Source of the DNA: Eucalyptus grandis
Lineage: Eukaryota; Streptophyta; Magnoliopsida; Myrtales; Myrtaceae
Assembly (NCBI RefSeq): GCF_016545825.1
Contig: NC_052617.1
Coordinates: forward strand, 5,786,600 to 5,850,599
Reading direction: 5' to 3'
Length of the DNA: 64,000 nt
Shown one piece after another: positions 24,834 to 37,094 of the stretch. Both the position numbers and the translations under genes were made by a program. Each line of letters opens with the position of its first letter. The stretch's first letter is position 1. The notes beneath the pieces were generated by a model, which saw only the letters and a list, made by a program, of their open reading frames with translations, was not told the DNA's origin and did no database searches.

Positions 24834-27800
24834 TCACTTCTGGCAATTCCGGGACCCCAAGCCATGCTGCTCCAACAAAAAAAGTATTTATTTATTTATT
24901 TAATATGCATTTCTATTTTTTTAATATAATTACTGGTGGAAAATCATGGCAAAAAGAAAATTGATAGAACGAAAAATTAAACCTGAGCGTAAAAGGACTG
25001 AGAAATCATGGCTGGATTGTGGGCAGTTGAAGTGTATTCCTGAGGCCAAGCTGAGATGTTTCCTTCACTAGGGTTTGATACGTGTGATTCTGCCATGCTT
25101 CTTGGGTCAAGGCAGCTTGATCCCGTCGCTTGTACTAACGTTTGATACAGTGAAGACGATAGATCCCTGCAATTGTAGTTCTTGTTATATTAATGCCTTG
25201 CATAATAGATGCAGAACAACATTTGATTATGCCGGGAATTATGGTTTTGTCATTAGTCTAGAAATAATTATCAAAGCTTGGCATTTCAGCAATTAAACTC
25301 TAAAGCAAACACAAAATGGTGAGGGACTGCTTAAAAATGCACGTCTTTCATTGAATTAACTAGTTAGTAATGAGGTGACATCAACCAATGAGCTTTTGCG
25401 ATTCATCGTATTATGGATGTGATTTCACTAAAAATATAATAAAATGTTTGAAACTTACCTGACTTGCATGAGAGAAGCGGACGAGTCGAAGAATTGTGCA
25501 TTGTTCGGGTCATTTTCTGGCAACCACCCGACTTCATTGTCGAAGGAGCTCGACATCCCCGGCTGCAACTCATTTAAAAAATAATAATAATAACGTGAAA
25601 AACGATTATTTACACGTATTGATAGTGTCTAAATTTTGCTGAATTACCTGCATACTGGATGGATCGTAAGGAGATAGATGATTTACCATCAATTGCTCCT
25701 GCCAAAGACAATATTAGCAATTTTAGCTCAGCGGTCTTTCCTACTATAATAATATGTACAATAATCCAACGAATTTAATTTTAAATATACAATGTACAAT
25801 TTGTGATAACTAGGGCCTGGGGTTGAACAGTGAACGTGTAACTATATACAAGCTCAATAACTTAAATTTTTGTACATGAATTGTTGTGTTGGCTAATTCT
25901 TGCTAATATAATAAAACAAAAAAAGTAATTATTTCGAGAATATTATGCTAAAAATGACAGAAATTCACCTTTCTCTGCACCACGCGTTTAAGGGAGTCAA
26001 CAAGAGTATTCTCAATTGATTCCAGATCCTTCAAAGATGTATTTTTGGGAAGCAGAGTTGGCTCATACATTCTGCATTTTCCAGAAGCCCAAAAAAAAAA
26101 AAAAAAAAACCCTTTAGTTACCAAAAATTAGCAATAGTAAACAAAAGTAATTTGGGACTATTAATATAAACTTTTGTCAAATTTTTCCTAGGAATGGAGA
26201 GAAGCAATTCATGCATGATTTTTCACTCTATTCAGAATTTCTAATATATAAAAATTAGCAATAGTAAACAAAAGTGTACTATTTAGATTTCTCTTAGGAG
26301 TACCGTATCTGCTCCTCAGCCTCCAGAAGTTGCTGCCTCAACATGCCAATTTGCTGATGGAGCTCCTACATCACTCAGCTCAATTTAGACACCTGAAAAT
26401 TGTTCATTCGCCACAAGAGTAGGCCAGTTTATCTCGGAGAAGTTCGTTTACCTCGGCATCAGCGTCGACTGCCCCCGGACTTTTGTTGGATCAATCGGAG
26501 ATGCGTCAAAGTGCAGAACACACAAAATCATTTCCAGGTTAGTTCGTTCTGGTTTGACGAATTTAATAAAATTAAAAATAAAAATAGGGAGGGAGGGTCC
26601 AACACACTTTGCAAGTTGGAGAGCGAGGTCGTTCTCGTTCCGGAGTTGCTGGAGGGTCCTGAGCAAGTACTGCCAGAGCAAATTAATAATGAGAGAAAAG
26701 TGATAACTTAGATAGAAAATTGCTGAAAAGCGATGTAAGTGTCAATTTGCACCTCTTTGTTTTGGATAGCGCTGCAAAAAAAAAAAAAAAAAAAGATTAT
26801 GAAGAATTAAGTTCAGAACCAAGCACAAGGAAACTAATTAGGATAGAAAATTGCTAAAATTTGAGGGCCTACGGAAATTTGGGGTGGTCCGTGTGCGCCG
26901 ATCCTGGACATCTAGGACTGACAAAAGGCAAAAAAAGAAAAAAAGAAGGAAATTATAAATAATTAATCTTGAAAGAAAAACCATAAAAAAAAGGTGGTCG
27001 ACATTTTTATAGAGTTTTAATTGCATACGTGTCTCGTTCTTGGTCGGTGAGGTTAATGAAACGGGTCAAGACATCCTCGATCCTGATTAAGAGATTTGTC
27101 TAGTCAAATTAAAATATTAGAAGCAGCGGAACTTCAACTCAAGCTAAAATAAAACTGAGCATAAAATTCACGAAATTAAAGGCAAGAAAAAATAGATATT
27201 CACACAGAAAATGGGAAGTTCTTTTTTCCTGATTGACAGTGAAGGAAGAATGATAATATATATTCGAACATGAACACCACACATATTAGCACACCTGTCA
27301 TAGAATATAAATATAATTTAAACACGTTTCATCTCACAACAATTTAAATGCATTTCCAAAATAAGTTGAGTTACATTTCCTCTTCATGCATGTGCCTTCT
27401 TATTATTTTTCTCTAGCATATAAAGAGATCTCATTATTGCTAACACTAATCCAGCCTAGAATAACACCAATCTTTGACCCTAGACAGAATTGCAGAGATA
27501 TCCATGATTCTATCCTACCCATGTCGCCTCACTCGGCTGCTACCGTCGCTCGTCGCCGCCTCCGCCTCCTCACTATTTGCTGATCTCTTCCCTCGTGAAT
27601 CTCAGGCGACCTCCGATTACTGCACCCTCCAAAATGAGGTCTCAGCCTCAAATTAGAGAGAGAGAGAAGCGTTGGCAGATGCGACATGCAATAGGGTCGC
27701 ATGGCTAGGACGGAGGTCGGCGGCAACGGTGGAGGAAGTTTCTGAGTGCAATATGCAGTGCAGAGGCCCGTGGGAGAGAAGGGCGGTATTGGTAAAAGAA

Positions 27801-28952
27801 GAAAAGGAAACTGAAGAGAGAAGGAAAGAAATGAAAGAAACGATGGGGGAAGTATCAGGACAAAATTTTGATGAAAATCATTGTCAAAGGCAAATGAAAA
27901 CCAAGGAAGATATAGGAAAAAAGAATGTACCTAAGCTGAATCAGATATTTTACAGACCCATTTTATGTATCATATGATTAATATAACTAAACACAATACA
28001 AGATATATGCGAGAGTTGATACGTAATATAGGTAGTACTATTCCAATGCCAAGGGATTGCTCAATTGATTAAAATGCTTGTGCTCCACGCTCAAAACTCG
28101 GGTTGCAAACACGATAATTACACATTCTCTTGAAACCATTATCAAGGATATGGACCTATGTATTTCCGATCAACTATGTGTATTGGGTACTTAAAGAATC
28201 TTCAACACCCTATTGTCAACCAAAACAGATACTTTTGCTGTCTCTTGATGTGTAATCCACTTGAATTAGCAAAATGTGCTTACATTTATTTTAGCTCCTG
28301 ACATATCCATAAGCATTGCTTAAATAATCATTAGGCATATTCAAAAGTTTAAATATTAGTCAACCTAGGAGGATGATTTGAAACGACCCATGATCAATAT
28401 TCATATCGTTGAAAGTACAAGCTAAAAAGCTCAAAAACTTCCTACACGCCCCTAATAATTTCTGTGTTGTTTATCAGAAAATGAGACAAGTAGCAGAATT
28501 GCCTCTCGAACTTGTCTGACGTAATCGACAGGATTTTTTGTTTCGAGAGGAAGTTACGCTTTCCTAGTTTTTTGATTTCGCACCAACAACAAAGCAATGA
28601 CAGCATTTGTCTTCTTCTTCGCCATATTTCGTCAAAACAGGACGAAAAACATGCAAGATATCGGTCTCTATTATCACGCAACTAACAAAGATGACCAAAT
28701 TTCGGAACCCGAAGTTCATAGATAATTACATATCTGATGCAATCGTATCGAGCACGAACGATGTTACCTTCTTTTTCCCGAAAAGTGGCTCACGCGGTCG
28801 GAGGGGGAGAACATGATGAGGGCGATGTCGATGTCGCAGAGGACGGAGAGCTCGTAGGCCTTCTTGATGAGCCCATTCCTGCGCTTCGAGAACGTCACTT
28901 GACGGTTCGTGATGTTCTCTATCCTCCTTATCTCTAGCTTGACGCGACCCAT
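24834..28952 (-). CDS. AGL104-like: MIKC* (S-clade) MADS-box transcription factor, AGL66/AGL104-like
   Basis: Twelve coding exons: 28768-28952, 27029-27082, 26873-26911, 26753-26771, 26608-26669, 26452-26479, 26304-26365, 25969-26071, 25648-25698, 25459-25562, 24983-25166, 24834-24866. All junctions are GT..AG and in phase; 307 aa as read. Exon 1 holds the MADS domain ([20 protein letters not shown]..., [20 protein letters not shown]), which binds CArG DNA in the nucleus. Exons 2-8 give the MIKC* I/K-like region ([70 protein letters not shown]). Exons 9-11 are the C-terminal domain. Known relatives act in pollen as dimers with AGL30/65/94-type partners. I chose the start at the conserved MGR; an in-frame ATG at 29039 is probably UTR. 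The last exon reads [10 protein letters not shown] then stop, where one extra base would open the family-like tail down to 24730. Confidence 0.92.
27083..28767 (-). other. Long intron 1 of the MADS gene
   Basis: The first intron is 1.7 kb, unlike the 70-370 base introns elsewhere in the gene. It contains a GC-richer island at about 27510-27760 that is open on both strands without any recognised protein, so it is probably an inserted element. Long first introns often hold regulatory sites in MADS genes, but I see no specific motif to cite. Confidence 0.6.
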
Positions 28953-29110
28953 CTTTAATTCGTCACCGACGTCGTCTATCCCCCTAAGGAGCGGTGGAAT
29001 GTTGCATCTGAGAGCTTCCAAATCCCCTCCTATTCTCAAGCTCCACGAAAGTGCACCATTCCCGGAAGATGTAATGCCAGGACAAGGAGGCCTTGAACGG
29101 AGGATTTGTC

Positions 29111-29152
<42 letters not shown>

Positions 29153-29206
29153 TTATGAGTTAATGGGAGGAAAGAGATGGAAGGGAGAGAATGGGGGGAT
29201 TTATAA
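28953..29206 (-). promoter_or_regulatory. Core promoter and leader of the MADS gene with (TC)18 tract
   Basis: A TATA box TTATAAAT lies on the minus strand at 29199-29206, and a leader of roughly 220 bases runs to the ATG at 28952. The leader includes a perfect (GA)18 run on the plus strand (29114-29149), which is a CT-rich 5'UTR tract in the transcript. CT-rich leaders are common in plant genes. Confidence 0.6.
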
Positions 29207-29209
29207 GAG

Positions 29210-29940
29210 GAAGGGAGGGCCGAGTCATAAGGGGTGACAGATTTTGGTTCAGCTGATTTGGGTTTCTTTCCATCAAGTCACCAGTTCATCTTTTGGACAA
29301 GGAAGTTTTGGTTGGGCAAGGCCCCCTTTTTTTCCTTCCTTTTTTTTTAATTATTATCAACAAAAATAATTTATCTTTGTTTCATCTTATCTTGATAATT
29401 CAAAAAAGAAAAATTACTTTTGGCTTTGGGCTAACATAAAGGAATTATATATATGAATTCCCAAGAAATTTTATGCTAAAAAATACATGATTTAAAAATG
29501 GGTATAAATTAATTGGCTAGTTATACCGGCCAAAGAAGACTTTGGAAATTAAAAATATTTATATAATTTTTCAAAGGTTTGAGATTTCGAAGTGAGATCT
29601 CAATTACGAAGAGGGAAAGAATAGGGAAAGTTTGAAATTCCTAAGAGTGAAATCTCAATTACTAAGAGGGAAAAGATTAGGGAAAGTGAATGTCATTCTA
29701 ACACACTAAACAATAAAAGCCCAATCCATACGTCTATCTTTTAAATAATAACTTTGCCTAATGTGAAGAGAATATGATTTTTCAAAAATAGGTCCAATGG
29801 TCTGTTGAGATTTTCAAACCATGAATGATATATAGACTACCAAAGTGGCGAACCTAGTGGGAAAGATTGGATTTGAACGTGGAACCTTGCAATAATGTTT
29901 AGAGAGTCGCTAGTGCTAATCGCCCATTTTCACCCTTTTT
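29210..29940. other. Upstream flank of the MADS gene, no gene seen
   Basis: AT-rich sequence. A ~60-base motif is repeated in direct orientation: gagatctcaattacgaagag near 29598 and gaaatctcaattactaagag near 29648. Confidence 0.4.
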
Positions 29941-29949
29941 TTTATTTAG

Positions 29950-30200
29950 AAGAAGAAGAAGAAGAAACCACATATGTAAGTATGTGACGTGGTTTAATCG
30001 AGTTCCTCACTTGCCCAAAATCGAAGAAGAAGAAGAAGAAGAAGAAGAAGAAACCACATATGTAAGTATGTGACGTGGTTTAATCGAGTTCCTCACTTGC
30101 CCAAAATCGAAGAAGAAGAAGAAGAAGAAGAAGAAGAAGAAGAAACCACATATGTAAGTATGTGACGTGGTTTAATCGAGTTCCTCACTTGCCCAAAATC
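29950..30200 (+). repeat. Minisatellite: 56-bp unit x3 separated by growing (GAA)n
   Basis: The unit accacatatgtaagtatgtg...acttgcccaaaatc occurs at 29967, 30053 and 30145 with essentially no differences. The (GAA)n run before each unit is longer each time, and the spacing grows from 86 to 92 bases. It is a young tandem array with a microsatellite nested in the unit. Confidence 0.9.
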
Positions 30201-33200
30201 AAATGTTATTGATTTATAATCTACCTGAGGATCTTAACTTGGTCAACTGATTTAAAATATCAGGCAGCCCAATCTTCATTTTCCATGACATGATCCCGCA
30301 CCATATAAAATTTTGTCACTTCATCGACATATTAAATAAAAAAAAAAATTAGCACTCTGTTAATTTCGTGAAAAATGAAAAAATTATTATCCTTAGTTTA
30401 GAGGTTGTAATTAATGAGAGATCTGATATTGCAAGAGTCAGTGGACTGAGTGTGAAATTTAAGAACAATGCTGTTAGGGGAAGGCCTAGTCTTTTTGCTT
30501 AGAACATAAATAGGGGTTTGGAAAGATCCAAATTCAATACCTCTTGTTCTAATATCATGTAAAATTTTGTAGAAGACCATTACCAGATATTCTAAAAGTT
30601 TAACATTTTAGATAAAAATGTGATTTAATATTTAAGTATTTTATCCCTGAGAAATCAGAATTTAATGTAGTAAAGCAATGTGACAAAAAATTCAAATGAT
30701 AACGAAACGTTGGTTTTCCTTTTTTGGTCGGAAATGTTGGTTTTCTCGACAAGCTGGATTTATTGGGGCCCAATTCAGACCCGGTCGGTCTTTCGGCCCA
30801 TCTTGGATTCTTTTCGTTTTTCTTTTTTGGGCTTCAACGTGAGAAGCCCAAGCTGGCGTATACCAGCCCAAAAATCATTTCACAAAATTACGAAGATCCA
30901 ACATTATGGAAATAAGGTAAGGAATAAATCATTTGTCCATGAGAAACCCAAAAAAGGAAGTTGAAATTAATAATGAAACATCTAAAAGGCCGAAATCCTG
31001 AAAGATTGGTCGAAAAATCGAGAATTGGACTTTTCAGGCTCATAACGAGCTTCCAAATTAGTACAAGGTCTGACCAAAAAAAAAAAAAAAAATATAGTAA
31101 AAGTACAAGGTCCCCAGTAACTGAGTTTGAATAATTCTAAATTCGAATGTCGCCCAAGTGAATGTAATCCAAAATTTCAGAGTAATTTCATACTAATTAT
31201 TTGATCATTTCATTTTTGAGTCTTGGAACTTGATAAGCCTTGAATATTAATTCCGGCAGTACGTGAATATGTAGTTTTAAAAAAATTGGGCTCTGGGCCC
31301 AAACTTCCCCTACCTGGACCGATCCAATCGGATCTTGTTCCTTTTTTCTCCTTTTTTTCCCTCTTTTTGATTGAGGAATAAGTGTTATTTCCCTTTTAGA
31401 TCCATCTCTCACGAATCACCGTTGATAAGGTTGAGCAACTTGGGTTATTCATGATTAATTCAGGGCAATCTATAATTAAGTCGATAGCGGGCCAGTTATC
31501 AAACCCGAAAGCATATTTGCAAAGGAAGAGCCCAATTCGGCTTTAGCAATTGCAAAACTAATGGAATGTAATGTAATCCTTGAATTTTAACCCAATATAC
31601 AATGTGGTCCATAAATTTTGATACATGTTCAATCCAATCTCTAGACTATATTGTCCCATGACCTTGAATTAATGAAATAATAACATCTAACATTATCTTA
31701 AACATATATCAAAATTTTAGAGATAATATTATTCAAATTAAAGTTCAAGACAACATTGCACGTTGAGTTAACATTTACAGACCACATTGCATATTAGGCA
31801 ATTCAAGAATTATTTGTGTTATTATTGATTGTCAAAAGGAAAAAGTGAGTGTCATGAGGTACTACCACTTTTGGGGGGTTCGTATTGTTCTGGGTGCTTC
31901 AGCTATGGTATATTACTGTGTGTCGGACATTCATCATGTAGAGTTCCAGCTCACCTAGGTCTAGAAGTCGCCTGAGAAGTATCCCGATCCATAAATTATT
32001 AGGTCCATTTACTACAACTGATGTATGGACCTACGCAACCGATGCCATGTCGCTACTGCATCTTGACAAATCATTGATTAATTGGATTTTAAAGGAATTA
32101 GGGTCATGGCAAAATTTCAGAGTTCGACATACTTTTTGAGTAATTTGTGAGTAAAAACTCACCCCAAATGGTTATCACAAGGAGTAGCTAAATTTTAGTT
32201 TTTTCTCTTTCCCGGTTGACCCACGTAGATTGGGTTGAGCCATCACGGATGGTATTAAAACAAGGTGTCTAGTTGATGTGTGGTCAAGGATGGACTAGGC
32301 CCTTAGTAAGTTTGATAAAGGCAAGGACTCATCGCCAGGGTGAATAGGCTTAGCTGGATGTGGTTCATGGCAGATTTATGGAATGGAAATGAATCGAATT
32401 ACTCATCTAATTGAGGGGGTAAGATCAGGTGATGTGGATCTACACCGACAAAAAAATGGCACCACTTTAGGTAGGGAGTTTATAACAGTGCCCTAAGTCC
32501 CATGTTGGACGGAGGAGATTTAGTGAAGTGCTTCACGGGGTCCTGATTAGTCATTATCTTGAGCATACACGCTAGGATATTCCTTTTCAGAGCTATCAGG
32601 AATAACCACTCTTTTCTTTCGTGAGTTTCCGTCGCTAGACCCTCCAATCTCGCATGAAAAGAAAAAAGGAGCGACTTTGCCCCCACTTCCATGGCACTTG
32701 CTTGACATCTGTAGAAAAATGGCTGGAGTCGATAATTTTTACGGACCGACCAAGATCACGTTCCAGTGAGTCAATTGGTTCCCCCTCCCCCACCCTCACG
32801 AAGCAAAAAGTCAGATAAAATAAGATGAAATCCGAGGAGATTATGTCTAACCCCAACTTGTAATCTACGCCGTCGATTAAATTAATATCTTCACTTCTTT
32901 GAGGTGCGTAGTTGCCGGTTAGGCCCATTTGGAAAAAGTTGCGTCGATCACGTAAAAGAAATCGCGGACGATCATGCAGAATAAAGGTCAATCGAACGTA
33001 AACATCTGGACTCAACGGCACCTGTCCTAAGATAATAACAACAACCCCCACTGAACTTACGGATAGATTTCGTGTGACGCGGTCCCGATCTTGCGCTGAT
33101 ACATGGTCGCACCACAGAATAATATCCACCACTACTTCCTAAATTCGTCGTTAAAAAACCTTCAATTGTGATGTTGCAATCTTTTCAAAAGGGCGAGTTC

Positions 33201-33515
33201 TTCCTAAAAGCATTACAACGTTTGATCTCGTGAATCTCCTGTGGCCGATATATGAATCCCACATATTATAAAAAAAACTGCGATGCACTCAATCTACTGA
33301 ACTCAAATCCAGAGAAGAAAATCCGTTGCTCTACCGATGGACTCGGTCCGCGGTGGGGTGTTAAAGAAAAGTTTCGTCCATTGAAGTGGCCAAAAATCAT
33401 CATATCTGGATTCGTTACTGTCGGTTTACAACACACTTCATACCCGGAAACACTTTCAAGATAATTACGACAAGCTAAGCGACGTCTTGGACAGTATACA
33501 TATGCACGCGCGTAA
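30201..33515. other. Intergenic region, no gene supported
   Basis: Two patches carry gggccc-type motifs with pyrimidine tracts (30760-30860 and 31285-31400) and look promoter-like, but no gene follows either. A 165-codon minus-strand open frame at 32635-33132 has no recognisable domain and atypical composition. Most of the rest is decayed repeat. Confidence 0.4.
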
Positions 33516-34113
33516 TTACATGATGGAGCAGGCGTTCGGGTTGTCGTCGCTGAACATGATGGTGTAGTGGTCGTCGACGGTGGACTCGGTGATGGTGGCG
33601 GTGACGGGGACGTCGCGGACGTGGTTGGCGGGGGCCTTCTTGTCGTAGGCCTGAGAGACGTAGGGGTTAGCCACCAGGGTGTAGGGGACGTACGGCCACG
33701 GCTCCACCTTCTTCTTGGTGGCCTTGGCCGCCTTCAACACCCTCTTCTGGTCGACGTACCCAATCACCGTCACCTTCTGCTGCTTCAGGTCCACCTCCAC
33801 CGATTTAGCACCTGCATCAGACGTTCCCAAGATTCGTGAGAAACACAGCTTCGTGATAAAAAAAAAAAACGCGAACGGATCGAAGTAGCTAATGATAATT
33901 CGACCAAGAAACGAAGTTGCGAAGCGAGAGAAGCAAAGAAGGGGCTAGGAAATGACCTTTGAGGCCGGAGAGGACGCTCTTCATCTTGCGAGCGCAGCCC
34001 TCGCAGTCCATCCTGACTTTGAGGGCCACGGTTTGCAGTTGCTTCTTCCTCTTCTTGCGGCCCACGTCCCTCAGCAAGTTGGAGAAGTATTCTATCGTTC
34101 CTTCCACTCCCAT
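33516..34113 (-). CDS. HIPP22-like: Heavy-metal-associated isoprenylated plant protein (HIPP), 150 aa
   Basis: There are two exons, 33957-34113 and 33516-33811, joined across a GT..AG intron with the glycine codon split (LK-G-AKSVEVDL). The N terminus MGVEGTIEYFSNLL precedes a lysine/arginine patch (RKKRKKQ). It is followed by one HMA domain with the metal-binding core MDCEGC at residues 36-41 and the typical beta-strand LKQQKVTVIGYVDQKRVLKA. The conserved WPYVPYTLVANPY block and the end FSDDNPNACSIM match the HIPP20-24 subgroup. CSIM is a CaaX box, so the protein should be prenylated and membrane-associated or nuclear. Family members bind metals such as Cd, Cu or Zn and act in metal and stress responses. 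Length and layout are normal; the gene looks intact. Confidence 0.95.
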
Positions 34114-34271
34114 CTTCTCTCTTCCTTTCCGCTCTTCTTCTTTCGGTGTTCTTGCACTGAAAGTGCGAGTGACTAAGTGAGAAAGAGGGTGATTATCTGC
34201 GAGGTCAAGAGCTCGAGGATGGCTTTATGGGACAAGACTTGGCACTTGCTGTTCTGGCCACAAGCGCGGGG

Positions 34272-34283
34272 GGTTTATATAGC
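34272..34283 (-). promoter_or_regulatory. TATA box of the HIPP gene
   Basis: On the minus strand GGCTATATAAACCC lies about 160 bases before the ATG at 34113. The spacing fits a leader of about 130 bases. Confidence 0.6.
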
Positions 34284-34378
34284 CGGGGCACCGGCCTAAA
34301 AACATGGCTTTACGGTATTTGAAAAAGTAAAAGATTAAAAAAGAGGGATAGAATTTCTTTGTAAATATGGACGAGAAG

Positions 34379-34415
34379 GTTTGGTTTTTGGTTTTTGGTT
34401 TTTGGTTTTTGGTTT
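34379..34415 (+). repeat. (GGTTTTT)n short tandem repeat
   Basis: About five units of ggtttttg lie upstream of the HIPP promoter. The unit resembles but does not equal the plant telomere repeat (TTTAGGG). Confidence 0.75.
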
Positions 34416-34419
34416 ATTG

Positions 34420-37090
34420 GGTTTCTTTCTTTTTCAAGTAGATGAAGTGGGGTCGCTGGTAGCTATGCCAGAAGCCGCACGAAACTTCTCTCCCAAAATG
34501 CCATGCCCTAAAGAGATGGATGTATATTCCTTCTTACCTTATAAAGTAGAAAAGAAGAGAATGGATTCAAATGGGCTGCTTTTTTTATCAGGGAAAAAAC
34601 TCCATATTCTCTTTGCATGTGAAAAAAGAAAAATTTGTGATTGATTGATAGATAGAGTATAAGTTATTGATGGCAGTTATCTTATCATACACACACATTT
34701 ATTTAGCATGGTTTGCTCAATATGTTAACAAGCGATGGGGATAGTTTGATTGTACAAACCTAATCCATGAAAGGGTATTTCTAAGACAAAGTCTATGATT
34801 GTACACTTTAACTCTAAATTGTTCCTTTAGTATATAACATAGATAGCCCTTATATTTAATCAAACTTAATCCATGGTCAACAAAAAAGATATTTAATTTT
34901 ATGTAAATAAGTGATAGAAGCTCATCCATCAGCACTCACCATGCAAATGAATTCAAGAGCACAATATAAATTAGTTGGTGTTATAAAAAGAAATTGATAT
35001 AGTAATTCAACATCATGATTCATTCATTTAAATCTAAGTTTATTCAATCAACAATTCAAATCAACAACCATTAGTTCTTGAGTCAAAAGCATAAAAAATG
35101 CTCTTGTCACGGTCTAAATTTTAGGATACGTACCACATGAAACAATTTTAGTAAGAACTTTTTTTTTTTTTTGTCCTTTTATCCCTCTACATAGTATAAA
35201 GAAGTAGTTCAAATACAATGTACACGAAAAACATGGGGGCAAAAGAGACCAATTACATCCACCATCGTTCTTGCAAAGGAAAAGGAGACCTTGTCGGAAA
35301 GCTAGCAAAAATCAGAAGACTTTATCTTTTGTCCCCCAATCAGAGATAATACTAAATTAGCTTAACCTCCGGGAGGGCCCCTCTTTCAAATTCCGATGGC
35401 CGCCACGTTTCATCAGATCCAGCCAGACACTTGGAAACGAAAAGATCGACGGCTCCGATCCCACCACGCGGCGACCAAGAGAATCACCGATAGGTAAAAA
35501 TTGGGAAGAGTGTTAGCTTAAACTTGTTGACATTGTCTACGATATTTTGTCCATTTTTCTTATAATTTCCCTCTTTTTTTTCCATCTCGTTTCGGTGACT
35601 ATGATTGGGCAGTATAATCCGGGACGGTGGGACTGTAGAAAATAAGGATGGGGTCGGCCTTTGGGACACGTGGCGGCATGTGGAAGCTCGTGCAATTAAA
35701 AATGAAGTCCCCAGCCAGTCCTTCCACCTGCATGAAGACGACATAAATATAATTTCTTTGGTCCACAAGGACGAAGGTCATTACTAAATTTCTGCAACAT
35801 GATTGGTGCGCAGCCTGCATGGACGGTTCCTCGATCCTGAAATTCTGCCTTGGAATCTTACGAAGGAGGAGAAGGTCGTTCAAACGGCGTTTTCGGTGGG
35901 TAATCCTAATTAGGTGTTCACCGCCGACCAAAACGGAAGTTCTTTTTATCCACAAACGCGTCGATTTGATTTTGACCGTCCTAGGTTAGCTAAAGTCTAG
36001 CATCGGAGTATCTTGGAAGATTTCATATGGGAAAGTGACTTCAGCTGGCTTTTACTTTATCCCCGAATGATAAGGTAATGCTGTTGTTGATAGGAAAATT
36101 ATCTAAAAAATTCTTAATTTATCGCATTTTTACCAATTCAATCATAAACATTTTAATTTTATCAATTGGGTCTCAAATATTTTTATATTTTATCAATATA
36201 GATTGTGTCAATTTTGATTGAAAATTATTAACATGGACATCAGGCATGCTAAATTAATAGTGTTGATATGAACATTTTTTCTTTTTTTTTGAATTTTTTT
36301 CTTTACCTTTTTTTTGGGGGGTGGGGGAGAGCAATGGCCTGTGAGGGTTGTTGCGAGCTTGGGCAAGAGTTACAACACCTTTGCTAGATCTAAGCCAAGC
36401 AGGGGCTCATGTGCCCTCACTTTGACAAACAAGGGCTGCCAAGCCCTCGCTTGGCCATAGTGAAGACGTTACGGCCCTTGCCTAAAGCCAATCTTTACCG
36501 GCCATCACTCCAAAATCCAAAAAAATAAACTTATATTAGAGTTCATACACTATGAAACTTATAAAGTTTATGAAATGTATAACTCGTTCATGTCAATGAG
36601 ACTTGTATTAGAGTTATTGAAACGCTAAAGATAGGTGTGTTTCTTTCATTGCATAGCACATTGACATGACAACCGAAACATTTAGGCCTACAAAAAGACA
36701 AAGTCCCCTAGCCCAAAAAGAAAATACATCACTACATGATTAAAGAAAGTATAGATTACACGAATTTAAGAAAGAAAAATACTTGTTATAGCGATGTACG
36801 ATTCTTCTAATACAAGGGCTTTGATGCAATGAGTAAACATTGCACCTACAAAACGAATTTTGAGAGGCAAGGTCGATCTCTTGGATTAACTAGATATTCA
36901 TTTACTTAATGGTAAAACTATCATAATCTATCTTAGAAATTAAGTATACATGTGCATACATGTACATAGCCAGTCTTTTCAATTTAGAAATGTCTGTTTA
37001 CAAATTTCATTAATGTTTTGGCATAAAGTTGACTCATTTTAGAAATATAAGAATTTATTTTTCCCTAAATTTAAATGAGTGTATGTTGTT
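34420..37090. other. Intergenic region upstream of HIPP; transposon debris
   Basis: No gene was recognised. At 36100-36240 there is a one-sided AT-rich terminal repeat of the 'aattcaatcataaacatttt' type. It is followed at 36310-36510 by a GC-richer segment (gggcaagagttacaacacct), suggesting a truncated element. Poly-T runs occur at 35158-35173 and 36280-36315. Confidence 0.4.
35655..35760 (+). promoter_or_regulatory. Isolated G-box/TATA-like cluster
   Basis: A G-box ggacacgtggcggcat at about 35665 is followed about 80 bases later by cataaatataattt. This is the spacing of a plant core promoter, but no coding exon follows on either strand. It may be a relic of a lost gene or chance. Confidence 0.25.
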
Positions 37091-37094
37091 AAAT

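Noticed and set aside
27672..27977. 101-codon plus-strand frame inside MADS intron 1
   Set aside because: Antisense and intronic, rich in Glu/Lys from purine-rich DNA, with no family resemblance.
28764..29039. Upstream in-frame ATG at 29039 as the MADS start
   Set aside because: It would add 29 residues before the MGR that starts the MADS domain in this family. The sequence lies in the expected leader after the TATA box.
32635..33132. 165-codon minus-strand open frame
   Set aside because: No recognisable domain, no splice or promoter context, and residue usage unlike the real genes here. It may be chance in a locally GC-richer stretch.
34379..34415. Interstitial telomere repeat
   Set aside because: The unit is GGTTTTT, not TTTAGGG, so it is an ordinary short tandem repeat.
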